From Actinomycetota bacterium (GTDB lineage: Bacteria > Actinomycetota > Actinomycetes > Actinomycetales > Dermatophilaceae), in the NCBI GenBank assembly GCA_020161845.1, contig JAIUNK010000014.1, positions 46,215 through 110,214 on the forward strand: a DNA stretch of 64,000 nucleotides, written 5' to 3'. The translations under genes were made by a program, and so were the position numbers. The notes beneath the pieces were generated by a model. That model did no database searches and was not told the origin of the DNA. It worked only from the letters and a program-made list of their open reading frames with translations. Of this stretch, positions 47,320-58,675 are shown one piece after another (the first letter of the stretch is position 1; each line of letters begins with the position of its first letter).

Positions 47320-48888
47320 ATGACCGCAGCCCCGCACGCCGTCCTCGCGGACTACGCCGACGCGCTCGCCGCCTACGACCCGGTCCTGGGCCTGGAGGTG
47401 CACGTCGAGCTGTCGACGCGCACCAAGATGTTCTGCGCCTGCCGCACCGACTTCGGCGCCGAGCCGAACACCCAGGTCTGCCCGGTCTGTCTGGGGCTGC
47501 CGGGGGCCCTGCCGGTGGTCAACGGCGCGGCCGTCGAGGCGGCCATCCGGATCGGTCTCGCCCTGAACTGCGAGATCGCCCCCTGGTGCCGGTTCGCCCG
47601 GAAGAACTACTTCTATCCCGACATGACCAAGAACTTTCAGACCAGCCAGTACGACGAGCCGATCGCCTTCGGCGGCCATCTCGACGTCGAGGTGCCGGCC
47701 AGCGAGGCCGGCCCGGCCTTCGGCTATCGCGTGGCCATCGAGCGCGCGCACATGGAGGAGGACGCCGGCAAGCTCAGCCACGTCGGCGGATCGACGGGTC
47801 GGATTCACGGCGCCGACTACTCGCTCATCGACTACAACCGGGCGGGCATTCCGCTCATCGAGATCGTCACCAAGCCGTTGGTCGGCGCGGGGGAGCGGGC
47901 TCCGGAGGTGGCCCGCGCGTACGTCGCAGCCCTGCGGGACCTGATGCGTGCGCTGGGAGTCTCCGACGCCCGGATGGAGCAGGGTTCGATGCGCTGCGAC
48001 GTCAACCTGTCGCTGCGGGCGCGGTCCGGCGACGACCGCGTCGGCGAGGCGCAACTCGCCGTGCCGTTCGGCACCCGCACCGAGACCAAGAACGTCAACA
48101 GCCTGCGCAGCGTCGAGGCCGCCTGCGCCCACGAGATCCAGCGCCAGGCCGCGGTCCTGACCAGCGGCGGCGTGGTCACCCAGGAGACCCGGCACTGGCA
48201 CGAGGACACCGGTGTCACCACGGCCGGACGCCCGAAGTCCGACGCGGACGACTACCGCTACTTCCCCGAACCCGACCTCGTGCCGATCGCCCCGAGCCCC
48301 GAACGGGTCGAGGAACTGCGGGCGACCCTGCCCGAGCCCCCGGCCCAGCGGGTGCGCCGGCTCCAGGCCGACTGGGGGTTCGCGGATCTGGAGATGCGCG
48401 ACGTGCTCGGCAGCGGCGCCCTCGATCTCATCGACGCCACCGTCACCGCGGGCGCCTCCCCGGCGGCGGGCAAGAAGTGGTGGGTGGGCGAGCTGTCCCG
48501 CCGGGCCAACGCCGACGGTGTCGAGCTGGCCGAGATGCCGATCACCCCCGCACAGGTCGCCGAACTCGACGCGCTGCTGCGGGCGGGTCGGCTCAACGAC
48601 ACGATGGCCAAGCAGGTGTTGGACGGAGTCCTCGCCGGCGAGGGCGGTCCGACGGCCGTGGCCGATGCCCGGGGCCTGCAGCTGGTCTCCGACGACGGGG
48701 CGCTGCGGGACGCCGTCCAGGCGGTCATCGCCCGCAATCCCGACGTCGCCGCAAAGATCCAGGCGGGCAAGGTGCAGGCCAGCGGGGCGCTGATCGGTCA
48801 GGTGATGAAGGAGATGCAGGGCCGGGCCGACGCCGCCAAGGTACGCACGCTCCTGCTGGAGTCCCTCGGCGTCGCCGCGCAAGGATGA
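47320..48888 (+). CDS. gatB: aspartyl/glutamyl-tRNA amidotransferase subunit B
   Basis: 522 aa. N-terminal kinase-like cradle ([18 protein letters not shown], then [18 protein letters not shown]), [14 protein letters not shown], and a C-terminal GatB/YqeY helical domain ending [16 protein letters not shown]. It activates the misacylated tRNA with ATP and amidates it. Last gene of gatCAB; the SixA-like gene begins four bases later. Confidence 0.97.
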   Translation: MTAAPHAVLADYADALAAYDPVLGLEVHVELSTRTKMFCACRTDFGAEPNTQVCPVCLGLPGALPVVNGAAVEAAIRIGLALNCEIAPWCRFARKNYFYPDMTKNFQTSQYDEPIAFGGHLDVEVPASEAGPAFGYRVAIERAHMEEDAGKLSHVGGSTGRIHGADYSLIDYNRAGIPLIEIVTKPLVGAGERAPEVARAYVAALRDLMRALGVSDARMEQGSMRCDVNLSLRARSGDDRVGEAQLAVPFGTRTETKNVNSLRSVEAACAHEIQRQAAVLTSGGVVTQETRHWHEDTGVTTAGRPKSDADDYRYFPEPDLVPIAPSPERVEELRATLPEPPAQRVRRLQADWGFADLEMRDVLGSGALDLIDATVTAGASPAAGKKWWVGELSRRANADGVELAEMPITPAQVAELDALLRAGRLNDTMAKQVLDGVLAGEGGPTAVADARGLQLVSDDGALRDAVQAVIARNPDVAAKIQAGKVQASGALIGQVMKEMQGRADAAKVRTLLLESLGVAAQG

Positions 48889-48892
48889 GGTC

Positions 48893-49420
48893 ATGTCCGA
48901 CACGCCCCGCGTCCTCGTCCTGGTCCGGCACGCCCAGGCCAAGAACCACTCCAGCGGTGGAGATCGCGCCCGCGAGCTGACCAAGAGCGGCCGGCGCGTC
49001 GCCCGGGCGGTGGGGGCTCGACTGGCCGCCGACGGCGTCCGGCCCGAGCTGGCCGTCTGCTCGCCGGCCGTGCGCACGGTCCAGACGTGCGACGAACTCA
49101 CTCGCGGCGCCCTGCCGATCCGGGACGTGTGGGGCGACGCGGGCCTCTACGACGCCGATGTCGAGGACGTCCTCGACTCGATCCGCGCGGTCCCGGACGA
49201 CGTACGGACCCTCCTGGTCGTCGGGCACGCTCCCGGCGTCCCGATGACGGCGGGGGTCGTGACCGATCACTGCGACCTCGGCGAGCAGGCCCTGCAGCAG
49301 CGCCTGCGGGCCTGGCCCCCGGCCGGCGTCGGGGTCGTCGTCCACGACGGCCCCTGGTCGGCTTTCCCCGACGCGACCAGCGCGTTAGTCCTCCTCCAGG
49401 ACCCGCCCGACGACGTGTGA
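48893..49420 (+). CDS. SixA-like histidine phosphatase
   Basis: 175 aa. Phosphoglycerate-mutase-like fold with Arg12-His13 in LVLVRHAQAK, AVCSPAVRTVQT, and the second histidine in LLVVGHAPGVPM. The RHA rather than RHG start is typical of SixA, which removes phosphate from protein histidines. The target is unknown. It may ride on the gatCAB transcript. The 210 bp after it have no gene or clear hairpin. Confidence 0.88.
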   Translation: MSDTPRVLVLVRHAQAKNHSSGGDRARELTKSGRRVARAVGARLAADGVRPELAVCSPAVRTVQTCDELTRGALPIRDVWGDAGLYDADVEDVLDSIRAVPDDVRTLLVVGHAPGVPMTAGVVTDHCDLGEQALQQRLRAWPPAGVGVVVHDGPWSAFPDATSALVLLQDPPDDV

Positions 49421-49633
49421 TCTTAGTCACGTGACATTCGCGACGTAGGCGGCTTTCGTCGCGCGGCAACGTCATTCGACAGTCGTCCAGGTCGTTGGCT
49501 CAGGTCACGAAAATCTCCCGCTGCGTTAGGGCTTGGGCGGGCTGGCGCCTCGGTCGATTCGGTTGACGAGTTACCGCACCCCACGCGGCCACGGATGGTC
49601 GCCACGCCCCACGGATGGGAAGAGGTCCATCGG

Positions 49634-51403
49634 ATGCTTCATCCCCCACGCCGCGCCACCGCACCCCACGCGCTGGCGCTCACGCTGATCCTCGCCGGAC
49701 TGGTCGCGAGCCCGGTCCACGCCCTGCCCGCAGGGACCACCACGGTGACCGGAGTCCTGGTCACGGTGGTCGACGGCCCCGCCCCGGACAGCCGAGTGCG
49801 CGTCGCCGACGGCTCGTTCGTGCCGGTCCAGGCGGACAAGGTCGCCCAGGCGACCCCCGGCTCCACCGTGCGTGTCACGGTCGATCGGCGCGCCATCGAT
49901 CGGCCCAGTGCCGCCTCGGAACGCCACTTCACTCCGGACAACCTGACGCCCAGCACGAGCAATCCGTCGGGTACCACCGTCATCGCCGAGCCCACAGCGC
50001 CCGTGCTCACCACGGCCACGCACCAGCTCACCGTGGTGATCGCCACGCCGCAGGGCGTCAGCGGGACACCGGCAACCCAGAGTCAGGTGAGAGCCCAGGT
50101 CGATTCGGTCAACCAATACTGGTCTGAGCAGTCCGGTGGCACGGTGCGCTTCGCAGTGGGCTCGATCTCGGCTCCGCTGACCCTCGCGGCCGGCTGCTCC
50201 GACTACTGGGGCATGTGGCAGGAGGCCGCGCAGCGGTCCGGCTTCACCCCCGGAGCCGATCGACACCTGGTGATGATCCTGCCGCGCTCGGCCACCACCT
50301 CGGGCTGCTCCTACGGCCTGGGCAGCATCGGCGCCGCGGTCAATAGCGGCGGCTACACCTACGTCGCCGACACCAACTGGCCGGTCCTGGCCCACGAGCT
50401 GGGCCACAACTTGGGCCTCGCGCACGCCCAGCGGTTGCTGTGCAGCTCGGTCACCGATGTCAGCCTGTCCAGCCTGGCCGGCTGCCAGCTCAAGGACTAC
50501 GGCGACCCGTGGGATGTCATGGCCGCGTCGGCGCCGAACGCGGCGGGTTCGCTGTCCGCGCCGCAGGCCTACCGGACCGGCATCATGCCCGCCTCGGCCG
50601 TCAAGCAGGTCACCTCCGGCACCGCGTCCGTCACGCTGACCGCTCTCGCCTCGGTCACCGGCACCCGCGCCGTCCGGGTGGTCGACCCCAACACCGGCGT
50701 CGCCTACTTCGTGGAGTACCGCACCCGGGCCGGCCGCGACTACCTGCTCTATGCCCCGATGACCGCCGCAGTCCGCGTGCTGCGGGAGGTGACGACCAGT
50801 AGCGGCGCCGCCAAGCCGTCGCTCGCCCTCGACGCAAGCCCGACGGGCAATGTCGCCGACTACACCTGGGGGATCCCCACCGGCGGCACGTTCACCAGTT
50901 ACGGCGGCGGCGTCAGCGTCAAGGTCGTGTCGCAGGGCACCAGCACCGCCACCGTCACGGTGACCGCAGGCAAGCCGACCAGCACCCCCACCACGACGCC
51001 GACACCCACCCGTCCGACCACGGTCGACCTCACGGCCACGACGGGCACGGTGTCGCGGCTGGGGGCGGGTGGCTGGTACGACGTGCCGGCGAGCGGCTAC
51101 CTGAACAACACGGCCCTGGTCACCTACACGTACGGCGCGACCTGGACGGTGACCGTGCAGGGTGGCCGCACCCTGGACCTCATCGGCACCGCCTTCCCGA
51201 ACGGCGCCGCCGGCCGGATTCTGGTGGATGGCAAGATGGTCGCCAACTTCACCAGCAACCGGGCCGGATGGACCAACAACTATCAGCAGTTGCTCAAGCG
51301 CATCACGGTGCCGGCCGGCAGCCATCAGGTCACGGTCGTGGCGCTGCCCAACGGTGCCCGGGGGGAGACCACCCTGGCCCTGGACGCCTACCGGCTCGGC
51401 TGA
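49634..51403 (+). CDS. secreted zinc metalloprotease (reprolysin-like) with C-terminal beta domain
   Basis: 589 aa. A Sec signal peptide is evident at residues 1 to about 31 (positive start, ALALTLILAGLVASP, cleavage near VHA-LP). The zinc site HELGHNLGLAHA carries the metzincin HExxHxxGxxH pattern with a Met-turn in WDVMAAS. A Thr/Pro linker (TSTPTTTPTPTRPTT) joins a C-terminal domain of about 110 residues that looks like a carbohydrate- or surface-binding beta sandwich. ATG 49634 is supported by AGAGG at 49621-49625; a GTG 39 bases upstream would misplace the signal. Probably exported protease; substrates unknown. Confidence 0.88.
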   Translation: MLHPPRRATAPHALALTLILAGLVASPVHALPAGTTTVTGVLVTVVDGPAPDSRVRVADGSFVPVQADKVAQATPGSTVRVTVDRRAIDRPSAASERHFTPDNLTPSTSNPSGTTVIAEPTAPVLTTATHQLTVVIATPQGVSGTPATQSQVRAQVDSVNQYWSEQSGGTVRFAVGSISAPLTLAAGCSDYWGMWQEAAQRSGFTPGADRHLVMILPRSATTSGCSYGLGSIGAAVNSGGYTYVADTNWPVLAHELGHNLGLAHAQRLLCSSVTDVSLSSLAGCQLKDYGDPWDVMAASAPNAAGSLSAPQAYRTGIMPASAVKQVTSGTASVTLTALASVTGTRAVRVVDPNTGVAYFVEYRTRAGRDYLLYAPMTAAVRVLREVTTSSGAAKPSLALDASPTGNVADYTWGIPTGGTFTSYGGGVSVKVVSQGTSTATVTVTAGKPTSTPTTTPTPTRPTTVDLTATTGTVSRLGAGGWYDVPASGYLNNTALVTYTYGATWTVTVQGGRTLDLIGTAFPNGAAGRILVDGKMVANFTSNRAGWTNNYQQLLKRITVPAGSHQVTVVALPNGARGETTLALDAYRLG

Positions 51404-51437
51404 GCGAGCCCGATGGGCCAGGGCCCAGGAGAGGGGA

Positions 51438-51926
51438 CTACGCCGGTCCGCTGCCCGGGTCCATCTGGGCCGCCGTGTAGTTCTCCAGGCCCGACCTGGC
51501 CAGGGCGTCGAGCTGACCCTCGAACCAATCGGCGTGGGACTCCTCGTCGAGGGCCATCTCCTCGAAGATGCTCGCGGTCGCGTGATCGCCGAGCGAGCGG
51601 CATTCGGTCGCGGCGGCATTGAACGTCCGGACCGCATGCAACTCCCCGGCCAGCGCCAGCGAGAGCATCTCCGAGACCGAATCGCCGATGGTGAGCCCGC
51701 TCAACGGCTGCAGGTGCGGCCGCCCGTCGAACATCAGGATCCGGTTGATGATCTCGTCGGCGTCCTTCATCTCGCCGATGGAGAGCTGATAGAACACCCG
51801 ACCCAGCTTGGGCAGTCCCCAGTTGTCGAGCATCCGCGCGTGCAGGAAATACGTGTTGATCACGGTCAGCTCGATCTCGAGCGCTTCGTTGAGCAGCTCG
51901 ACGATGCGGGGGCTCTTCGGCTTCAT
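51438..51926 (-). CDS. bfr: bacterioferritin with altered ferroxidase ligand
   Basis: 162 aa, normal Bfr length. Ferroxidase ligands by alignment to E. coli are Glu19, Glu52, Glu95, Glu128 and His131, all kept. The position of His54 is Asp55 (IGEMKDADE instead of DEMKHAD). The heme-ligand Met53 is kept. It should still assemble as a 24-mer iron store, but oxidation kinetics at the di-iron site could differ. GGAGA precedes ATG 51926. Convergent with the protease gene and divergent from the ABC transporter. Confidence 0.92.
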   Translation of the reverse strand: MKPKSPRIVELLNEALEIELTVINTYFLHARMLDNWGLPKLGRVFYQLSIGEMKDADEIINRILMFDGRPHLQPLSGLTIGDSVSEMLSLALAGELHAVRTFNAAATECRSLGDHATASIFEEMALDEESHADWFEGQLDALARSGLENYTAAQMDPGSGPA

Positions 51927-52119
51927 CACGGGTCTCCTTCGCCAGTAGGCGTCCTGGGCCCAAGCTAGCAGCGTGCACCGGCTGCGCCGTACCGCCACGG
52001 CGTCCGCGGGCGCCGCCCACTGTCTCGGCTCCGCCGCAGGTCGGGTCGTGCTCCGTCGTACGGCGGATTCGCGGCGCGTGCTGAGGCCGCTGACCCGGTC
52101 GCGGTGTTGACTGAGTGAC

Positions 52120-52893
52120 ATGACCGATGCGCTGGTGCTTTCGGGGTTGGCGAAGCGGTTCGGCACCAAGATCGCCGTCGACAACCTCTCCCTGACCGTC
52201 CCACGCGGCGTGCTGTTCGGCCTGGTCGGCCCGAACGGCGCGGGGAAGACCACGACCCTGTCGATGGCCACGGGCCTGTTGCGTCCCGATGTCGGGACCG
52301 CGACCATCCTGGGCCACGACGTGTGGTCCGATCCCCCCGCCGCCAAGGCCCGGATGGGGGTGATGCCCGACGGGATGCGGCTGTTCGACCGGCTCAGTGG
52401 GCGAGAGCTGCTGCGCTACGTCGGCCTGTTGCGGGGCATGCCGCCCGCCGAGGTGGACCGGCGATCGGTCGACCTGCTGGCCGCCCTGGGGCTGGCCGGC
52501 GACGCCGACACCGTCGTGGCCGACTACTCCGCCGGGATGACGAAGAAGATCTCGTTGGCCTGTGCCCTGTTGCACGCCCCGGGGCTGCTGATCCTCGACG
52601 AGCCGTTCGAGGCCGTCGACCCGGTCTCCGGTGAGGCGATTCGGGACATCCTGCGCGGCTATGTGCGCTCCGGCGGCACCGTGGTGATGTCGAGCCACGT
52701 GATGGAGCTGGTCGAGCAGCTGTGTGACGGGGTCGGTGTCATTGCCGGGGGCCGCGTCCTCGCGGTCGGCGCCACGGCACAGGTCTGTGCGGGGCTGCCG
52801 CTGCAGCAGCGCTTCCTCCAGCTCGTCGGCGCCACGGCCGGTCCGCAAGGAGGTGGCTTGGAGTGGTTGCGCTCTTCGTCCGACTCAAACTGA
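52120..52893 (+). CDS. ABC transporter ATP-binding protein
   Basis: 257 aa. Walker A GPNGAGKTTT, a signature-like VADYSAGMTKKISLACALL (SAGM instead of the usual LSGGQ), Walker B LLILDEPFEAVDP and switch His in VVMSSHVMEL. It powers the membrane protein encoded by the next gene, whose GTG lies 31 bp inside this reading frame. ABC-2 exporters of this type move antibiotics, lipids or polymers; substrate unknown. Confidence 0.92.
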   Translation: MTDALVLSGLAKRFGTKIAVDNLSLTVPRGVLFGLVGPNGAGKTTTLSMATGLLRPDVGTATILGHDVWSDPPAAKARMGVMPDGMRLFDRLSGRELLRYVGLLRGMPPAEVDRRSVDLLAALGLAGDADTVVADYSAGMTKKISLACALLHAPGLLILDEPFEAVDPVSGEAIRDILRGYVRSGGTVVMSSHVMELVEQLCDGVGVIAGGRVLAVGATAQVCAGLPLQQRFLQLVGATAGPQGGGLEWLRSSSDSN

Positions 52894-54476
52894 GCCTGCT
52901 GCGGCGCGGCTTCGGCCGCAGCGGCGCGACGGCGGCCGGGATGGTCCTGGCGTATCTCTTCGCGCTCGGGCTCACCCTGCCCGCGGTGGCGGGCCTGATC
53001 TTTCTGCGGCAGGGCGGCCCGGAGGTGGTGGCCAGCGTGACGGTGCCGCTGTTCGCCATGCTCACGGTGGGCTGGCTGGTGCTGCCGCTGCTCTTCTTCG
53101 GGGTCGACGAGACGCTCGATCCCGGCCGGTTCGCGTTATTGCCGGTCCGCGCGCGGACCATGCTCCCCGGCCTGGTGGTGGCGTCGTTCATCGGCGCGCC
53201 CGGGATTGCGCTCGTCCTGCTCGGCGTCGGCCTGGTCATCGCCTGGAGTTCGACCCCGGCATCGCTGGCCATGGCCGCGCTCGCCGTACCGCTCGGAGCC
53301 GTCACCTGCGTGCTGCTCAGCCGGGCCCTCACCACGGCGCTCGCCGGTGCCCTGGGTCGCCGTCGGGCTCGGGAGAATGTCGCCGCACTGGTCGCCTTCG
53401 CCGGCCTGTTCCTCGGGATCGGCATGCAGGTGGTGGGCCGTCTGCTCAGCTCGTGGGTCGCCGCGGCCGAGGATCCGGCGGCGGGCGCGCGCGGCGTCGC
53501 GGAGTTCGTGGGCTGGACCCCGTTCGGGTGGGCCTGGGCGGCCCCGGGCGACATGGCGCAGGGCCGGTACGTCGTGGGCTCGGTGCGACTCGTGCTGGCG
53601 CTCGCCCTGGCCTATGGCCTCGCCGCGTGGTGGCGGTGGGCTTTGGACCGAGCCCTGGTGACTCCCGCGGCGGGCACGGGGGATGCGGAGAAGGTGCACT
53701 CGTCGGCGGCCCTGGAGCGGCTCTTCGGCACCAGCGCGCGCGGGGCGATCGCGGCGCGGATCGTGCGCTCGTGGCGTCGGGACAGTCGCGCGATGGTGCA
53801 GGTGGCCACGCTCGCGGTCTTCCCGCTGTTGATGGTGGCGCCGACCCTGATCGGCACCGGGGGCGGTCGAGGGGATCGCGACCAGCTGGTCGGGCTGCTG
53901 AGCGCGGCGCCGTTCATCGCGGTCTTCGCTGGCATGGTGGTCGCCAACAGCCTGGTGCTGGACGGTACGGCGGCCTCGCTGCACGCCCTCGTCGGGGTCC
54001 GCGGCAGCGACGATCGCTGGGGCCGGGCGCTGGCCTATCTGCTCCTGGTCGTGCCCGTGGTGGTGCTCGTGTGGGGCGCCGCGGTGGCGGTCAACCAGCG
54101 CTGGGATCTGGCCCCGGCGCTCGGCGGGCTGACCGCGGGGCTGCTGCTGGCGAGCGTGGGCGGGGCGTCCTGGGCCAGTGCCCATTTTCAATGGCCCCAG
54201 CCGCCGGCCGGTGGCAACCCGTTCCAGCGCAACAGTGGCGGCGGTGCGGCCGGCTTCATGCTGCTCATCGCCAATGCGGTCGTCGCGGCGATCGGATCGC
54301 TGCCGGTGATCGTCCTGTTCGTGCTCGCGCTCACCGGAGCCGGGTGGGCGGGGCCGGCCGCGGCGGTGGTCGGGCCTGCGGTCGGCGCCGCGGTGTTGTG
54401 GGCCGGCTGTCGATTCGGCGGAGCGGCCCTCGACCGCCGCTGGCCCGAGGCCCTGGAGGCGATGCGCCGGTCGTGA
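52863..54476 (+). CDS. ABC-2 type transporter permease
   Basis: 537 aa, about 12 hydrophobic segments in two halves separated by a cytoplasmic linker around 270-310 (GDAEKVHSSAALERLFG). Overlaps the ATPase gene by 31 bp, so the two are coupled and form one exporter. No accessory gene is nearby to suggest the substrate. The stop lies within a 22-bp tandem repeat. Confidence 0.85.
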   Translation: MVALFVRLKLSLLRRGFGRSGATAAGMVLAYLFALGLTLPAVAGLIFLRQGGPEVVASVTVPLFAMLTVGWLVLPLLFFGVDETLDPGRFALLPVRARTMLPGLVVASFIGAPGIALVLLGVGLVIAWSSTPASLAMAALAVPLGAVTCVLLSRALTTALAGALGRRRARENVAALVAFAGLFLGIGMQVVGRLLSSWVAAAEDPAAGARGVAEFVGWTPFGWAWAAPGDMAQGRYVVGSVRLVLALALAYGLAAWWRWALDRALVTPAAGTGDAEKVHSSAALERLFGTSARGAIAARIVRSWRRDSRAMVQVATLAVFPLLMVAPTLIGTGGGRGDRDQLVGLLSAAPFIAVFAGMVVANSLVLDGTAASLHALVGVRGSDDRWGRALAYLLLVVPVVVLVWGAAVAVNQRWDLAPALGGLTAGLLLASVGGASWASAHFQWPQPPAGGNPFQRNSGGGAAGFMLLIANAVVAAIGSLPVIVLFVLALTGAGWAGPAAAVVGPAVGAAVLWAGCRFGGAALDRRWPEALEAMRRS

Positions 54477-54521
54477 GCGGGCGTCTCCCCGGACGTGAGC
54501 GGGCGTCTCCCCGGACGTGAG
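54472..54521. repeat. 22-bp tandem repeat at the end of the permease gene
   Basis: Two identical copies of a 22-bp unit beginning CGTGAGCGGGCGTCT (54472-54493 and 54494-54515), followed by a partial CGTGAG. The first copy holds the permease stop codon. Confidence 0.9.
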
Positions 54522-54602
54522 GCGCGCCCTTCGGCGTCCGAAGAATGGACGATGGATCTCGGGATTTGAGATGAGCGTGGTGGCGCGTTGACGGGGCGCA
54601 CC

Positions 54603-54616
54603 CCTTCGCGCGAAGG
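54603..54616 (+). promoter_or_regulatory. palindrome overlapping the ilv leader-peptide ribosome site
   Basis: CCTTCGCGCGAAGG is a perfect 14-bp palindrome. Its right arm (GAAGG) forms part of the GAAGGTGG ribosome binding site of the leader peptide. The same GAAGG could instead pair with CCTTC at 54685-54689 in the terminator stem, a possible switch. Confidence 0.5.
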
Positions 54617-54624
54617 TGGGCACC

Positions 54625-54651
54625 GTGAGCACCCTCCTCGTAATCCCCTGA
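54625..54651 (+). CDS. ilvBN leader peptide (branched-chain attenuator)
   Basis: Eight codons and a stop encode V-S-T-L-L-V-I-P (first codon GTG, read as Met). Four consecutive branched-chain residues, Leu-Leu-Val-Ile, precede a stop, followed 32 bp later by a T-run terminator and then ilvB. GAAGGTGG at 54612-54619 is a good ribosome binding site. Ribosome stalling when Leu/Val/Ile-tRNA is scarce should prevent termination, as established for other actinobacterial ilvBNC operons. Confidence 0.85.
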   Translation: MSTLLVIP

Positions 54652-54683
54652 GCGCGACCGGCCACACCGGCCCGTTGCGCGAT

Positions 54684-54716
54684 CCCTTCAGTCCAGACCG
54701 GACCGAGGGGTTTTTT
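54684..54716 (+). terminator. ilvBNC attenuator (intrinsic terminator)
   Basis: CCCTTC-A-GTCC, loop AGACC, then GGAC-C-GAGGGG, and six T at 54711-54716. The stem has ten pairs, one of them G-T, and one internal mismatch. This is the only hairpin I noticed in the window followed by a true T-run. It lies 59 bp before the ilvB ATG and after the leader peptide. Confidence 0.88.
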
Positions 54717-54774
54717 GTTGGTCGGACGCATGGTGACCGGCCACCCGTGACCGCCCGCCGGGCTCTCGCGGGAC

Positions 54775-56676
54775 ATGAGCTCGCACGCGAAAGTGGTGAC
54801 AGCAGTGAAGGACCGCAAGCCTCCGTCGGCGGGGCGCGAGCCCAGGCCGCCGGCCGCCCCCACGGGCCCGGCCGCGCCCAAGGCCCCGACCCCCGGTGAT
54901 CTCGCCGCGCGCAAGGCGACCCCGGTCGTCGAGCACGTCACGGGCGCCCAGAGCCTGGTCCGTTCCCTCGAAGAGGTCGGTTGCGAGGTGGTCTTCGGTC
55001 TCCCGGGCGGCGCGATCCTGCCGGCGTACGACCCCCTGATGGATTCCACCCGCGTCCGCCACGTCCTGGTTCGCCACGAGCAGGGCGCCGGGCATGCCGC
55101 CCAGGGCTATGCGACGGCCACCGGAAAGGTCGGCGTGTGCATGGCGACGTCCGGCCCCGGCGCGACGAACCTGGTCACCCCGATCGCGGACGCACACATG
55201 GACTCCGTGCCGCTGGTGGCCATCACCGGGCAGGTCGGCAGCGCCGCCATCGGCACCGACGCCTTCCAGGAGGCGGACATCCGGGGCATCACGATGCCCA
55301 TCACCAAGCACAACTACCTGATCACGGACCCGGACCGGATCCCGCAGGCCATCGCCGAGGCGTTCCACATCGCCTCGACGGGACGACCCGGCCCGGTGCT
55401 CGTCGACATCACCAAGGACGCTCTGCAGTCGCAGACCACGTTCTCCTGGCCGCCGAAGATGGAGCTGCCGGGCTACCGCCCCACCACCCGCCCGCACGGC
55501 AAGCAGATCCGCGAAGCGGCGCGCCTGATCCGGCAGTCCCGGCGGCCCGTGCTGTACGTCGGGGGCGGCGTGATCAAGGCGCGGGCCACGGACGAACTGC
55601 GCGCCCTGCTGGACCTGACCCAGATCCCGCTGGTGACCACCCTGATGGCCCGCGGCGCGGTCCCCGACGACCACCCGCTGCACTACGGCATGCCCGGCAT
55701 GCACGGGTCGGTGTCGGCGGTAACGGCGCTGCAGCGCTCGGACCTGCTGATCGCGCTGGGGTCGCGGTTCGACGACCGGGTCACCGGGAAGCTGGCCACC
55801 TTCGCGCCGTTGGCCAAGGTCATCCACGCCGACATCGACCCCGCCGAGATCGGCAAGAACCGCGAGGCCGACGTGCCGATCGTGGGCGACTGCCAGGAGG
55901 TCATCGCGGCGCTCATCGAGGAGCTCACCGGTCCGGACAGCGAGGGCATCGGCGACTACGCCGACTGGGTCGCCGAGATGACCCAAGTGCGCCAGACGTA
56001 CCCGCTGGGTTACACCGAGCCGGACTCCGGCGCGATGTCCCCGCAATACGTCATCGAGCGGATCGGTGCGATCGCCGGGCCCGAGGCGACGTACGTCGCG
56101 GGCGTCGGGCAACACCAGATGTGGGCGGCGCAGTTCGTGCGGTACTCCCGCCCGAACAGCTGGCTGAACTCCGGCGGTCTGGGCACGATGGGTTATTGCG
56201 TGCCGGCCGCGATGGGCGCCCAGATCGCCGAGCCGGACCGGGTGGTGTGGGCCATCGACGGCGACGGCTGCTTCCAGATGACTAACCAGGAGCTCGCCAC
56301 GTGCGTCATCGAGGGCGTGCCGATCAAGGTGGCGGTAATCAACAACTCCAGCCTGGGCATGGTGCGGCAGTGGCAGACGCTGTTCTACGAGGAGCGCTAC
56401 TCCAACACCGACCTGCACACGGCGTACGAGGGCCGGCGCATCCCGGACTTCGTGAAGATGGCCGACGCCTACGGCTGCGTCGGGATGCGCTGCGAACGGC
56501 CCGAGGATGTCGACGCAACCATCGAGGCGGCGATGCAGATCACCGACCGTCCCGTCGTCATCGACTTCGTCGTCTGCCGGGATGCGCAGGTCTGGCCCAT
56601 GGTGCCGGCCGGGGTCAGCAACGACGAGATCATGTATGCGCGCGGGCTCTCGCCCGTGTGGGATCGCGAGGAGTGA
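54775..56676 (+). CDS. ilvB: acetolactate synthase large subunit
   Basis: 633 aa. ThDP enzyme condensing two pyruvates, or pyruvate and 2-oxobutyrate, in valine/leucine/isoleucine synthesis. Activating Glu102 lies in [19 protein letters not shown]/CoA-like middle domain; ThDP-diphosphate motif from [17 protein letters not shown] to INNSSLG. The first 50 residues are a Pro/Ala/Lys-rich extension. ATG 54775 is taken. ilvN follows after three bases. Confidence 0.96.
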   Translation: MSSHAKVVTAVKDRKPPSAGREPRPPAAPTGPAAPKAPTPGDLAARKATPVVEHVTGAQSLVRSLEEVGCEVVFGLPGGAILPAYDPLMDSTRVRHVLVRHEQGAGHAAQGYATATGKVGVCMATSGPGATNLVTPIADAHMDSVPLVAITGQVGSAAIGTDAFQEADIRGITMPITKHNYLITDPDRIPQAIAEAFHIASTGRPGPVLVDITKDALQSQTTFSWPPKMELPGYRPTTRPHGKQIREAARLIRQSRRPVLYVGGGVIKARATDELRALLDLTQIPLVTTLMARGAVPDDHPLHYGMPGMHGSVSAVTALQRSDLLIALGSRFDDRVTGKLATFAPLAKVIHADIDPAEIGKNREADVPIVGDCQEVIAALIEELTGPDSEGIGDYADWVAEMTQVRQTYPLGYTEPDSGAMSPQYVIERIGAIAGPEATYVAGVGQHQMWAAQFVRYSRPNSWLNSGGLGTMGYCVPAAMGAQIAEPDRVVWAIDGDGCFQMTNQELATCVIEGVPIKVAVINNSSLGMVRQWQTLFYEERYSNTDLHTAYEGRRIPDFVKMADAYGCVGMRCERPEDVDATIEAAMQITDRPVVIDFVVCRDAQVWPMVPAGVSNDEIMYARGLSPVWDREE

Positions 56677-56679
56677 GCG

Positions 56680-58289
<1,610 letters not shown>

Positions 58290-58394
58290 CGAAGCGCGCA
58301 GCGCAGCGGAGCGTGAGGAGCCGCGCAGTTCAGTATGCGCGGTAGTTCGGTCGTCTCCGGGTATCACCGGAGGAGGCGCTTTGTGCGGCGCCGT

Positions 58395-58427
58395 AGGGCG
58401 GGTGGCAGCTTCGGGGCCACCCGCCCT
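58395..58427. terminator. hairpin terminator after ilvC
   Basis: AGGGCGGGTGGC pairs exactly with GCCACCCGCCCT around a nine-base loop (AGCTTCGGG). No T-run. It would stop ilvBNC. Confidence 0.8.
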
Positions 58428-58675
58428 TCGCCGTGCCGTCGCGGTGTTGCGCACGCCTGCGGCCGCTCGGTTGGGCCTCGCCGGTACGTCGAGAGCGCGT
58501 GTGACGTGAGCGAAGCAGTGCTTGTTTGCGGAGGTCGTGTCGCCCACGGCGGTAGATCGGTCTCTTCGTGGACGACACCCCGGCCGACCGGGTCAGCGTT
58601 ACCGTGGCCGGGACATCGAGCGAGGTCTGCGTCGAAGACTTTACCCCTGAGGCGGTGAGGCCCCCTGGCGGCATG
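58428..58675. other. gap between ilvC terminator and accessory tail
   Basis: No gene I can support. A plus-strand frame from GTG 58568 would run 94 codons but mostly opposes the membrane-protein gene. In many actinobacteria serA stands after ilvC; it is absent here, so this gap looks like the border between conserved core and accessory genes. Confidence 0.4.

Noticed and set aside
49595-49595. GTG start 39 bases upstream for the metalloprotease.
   Set aside because: It would put 13 residues before the positively charged start of the signal peptide, and ATG 49634 has the better ribosome site.
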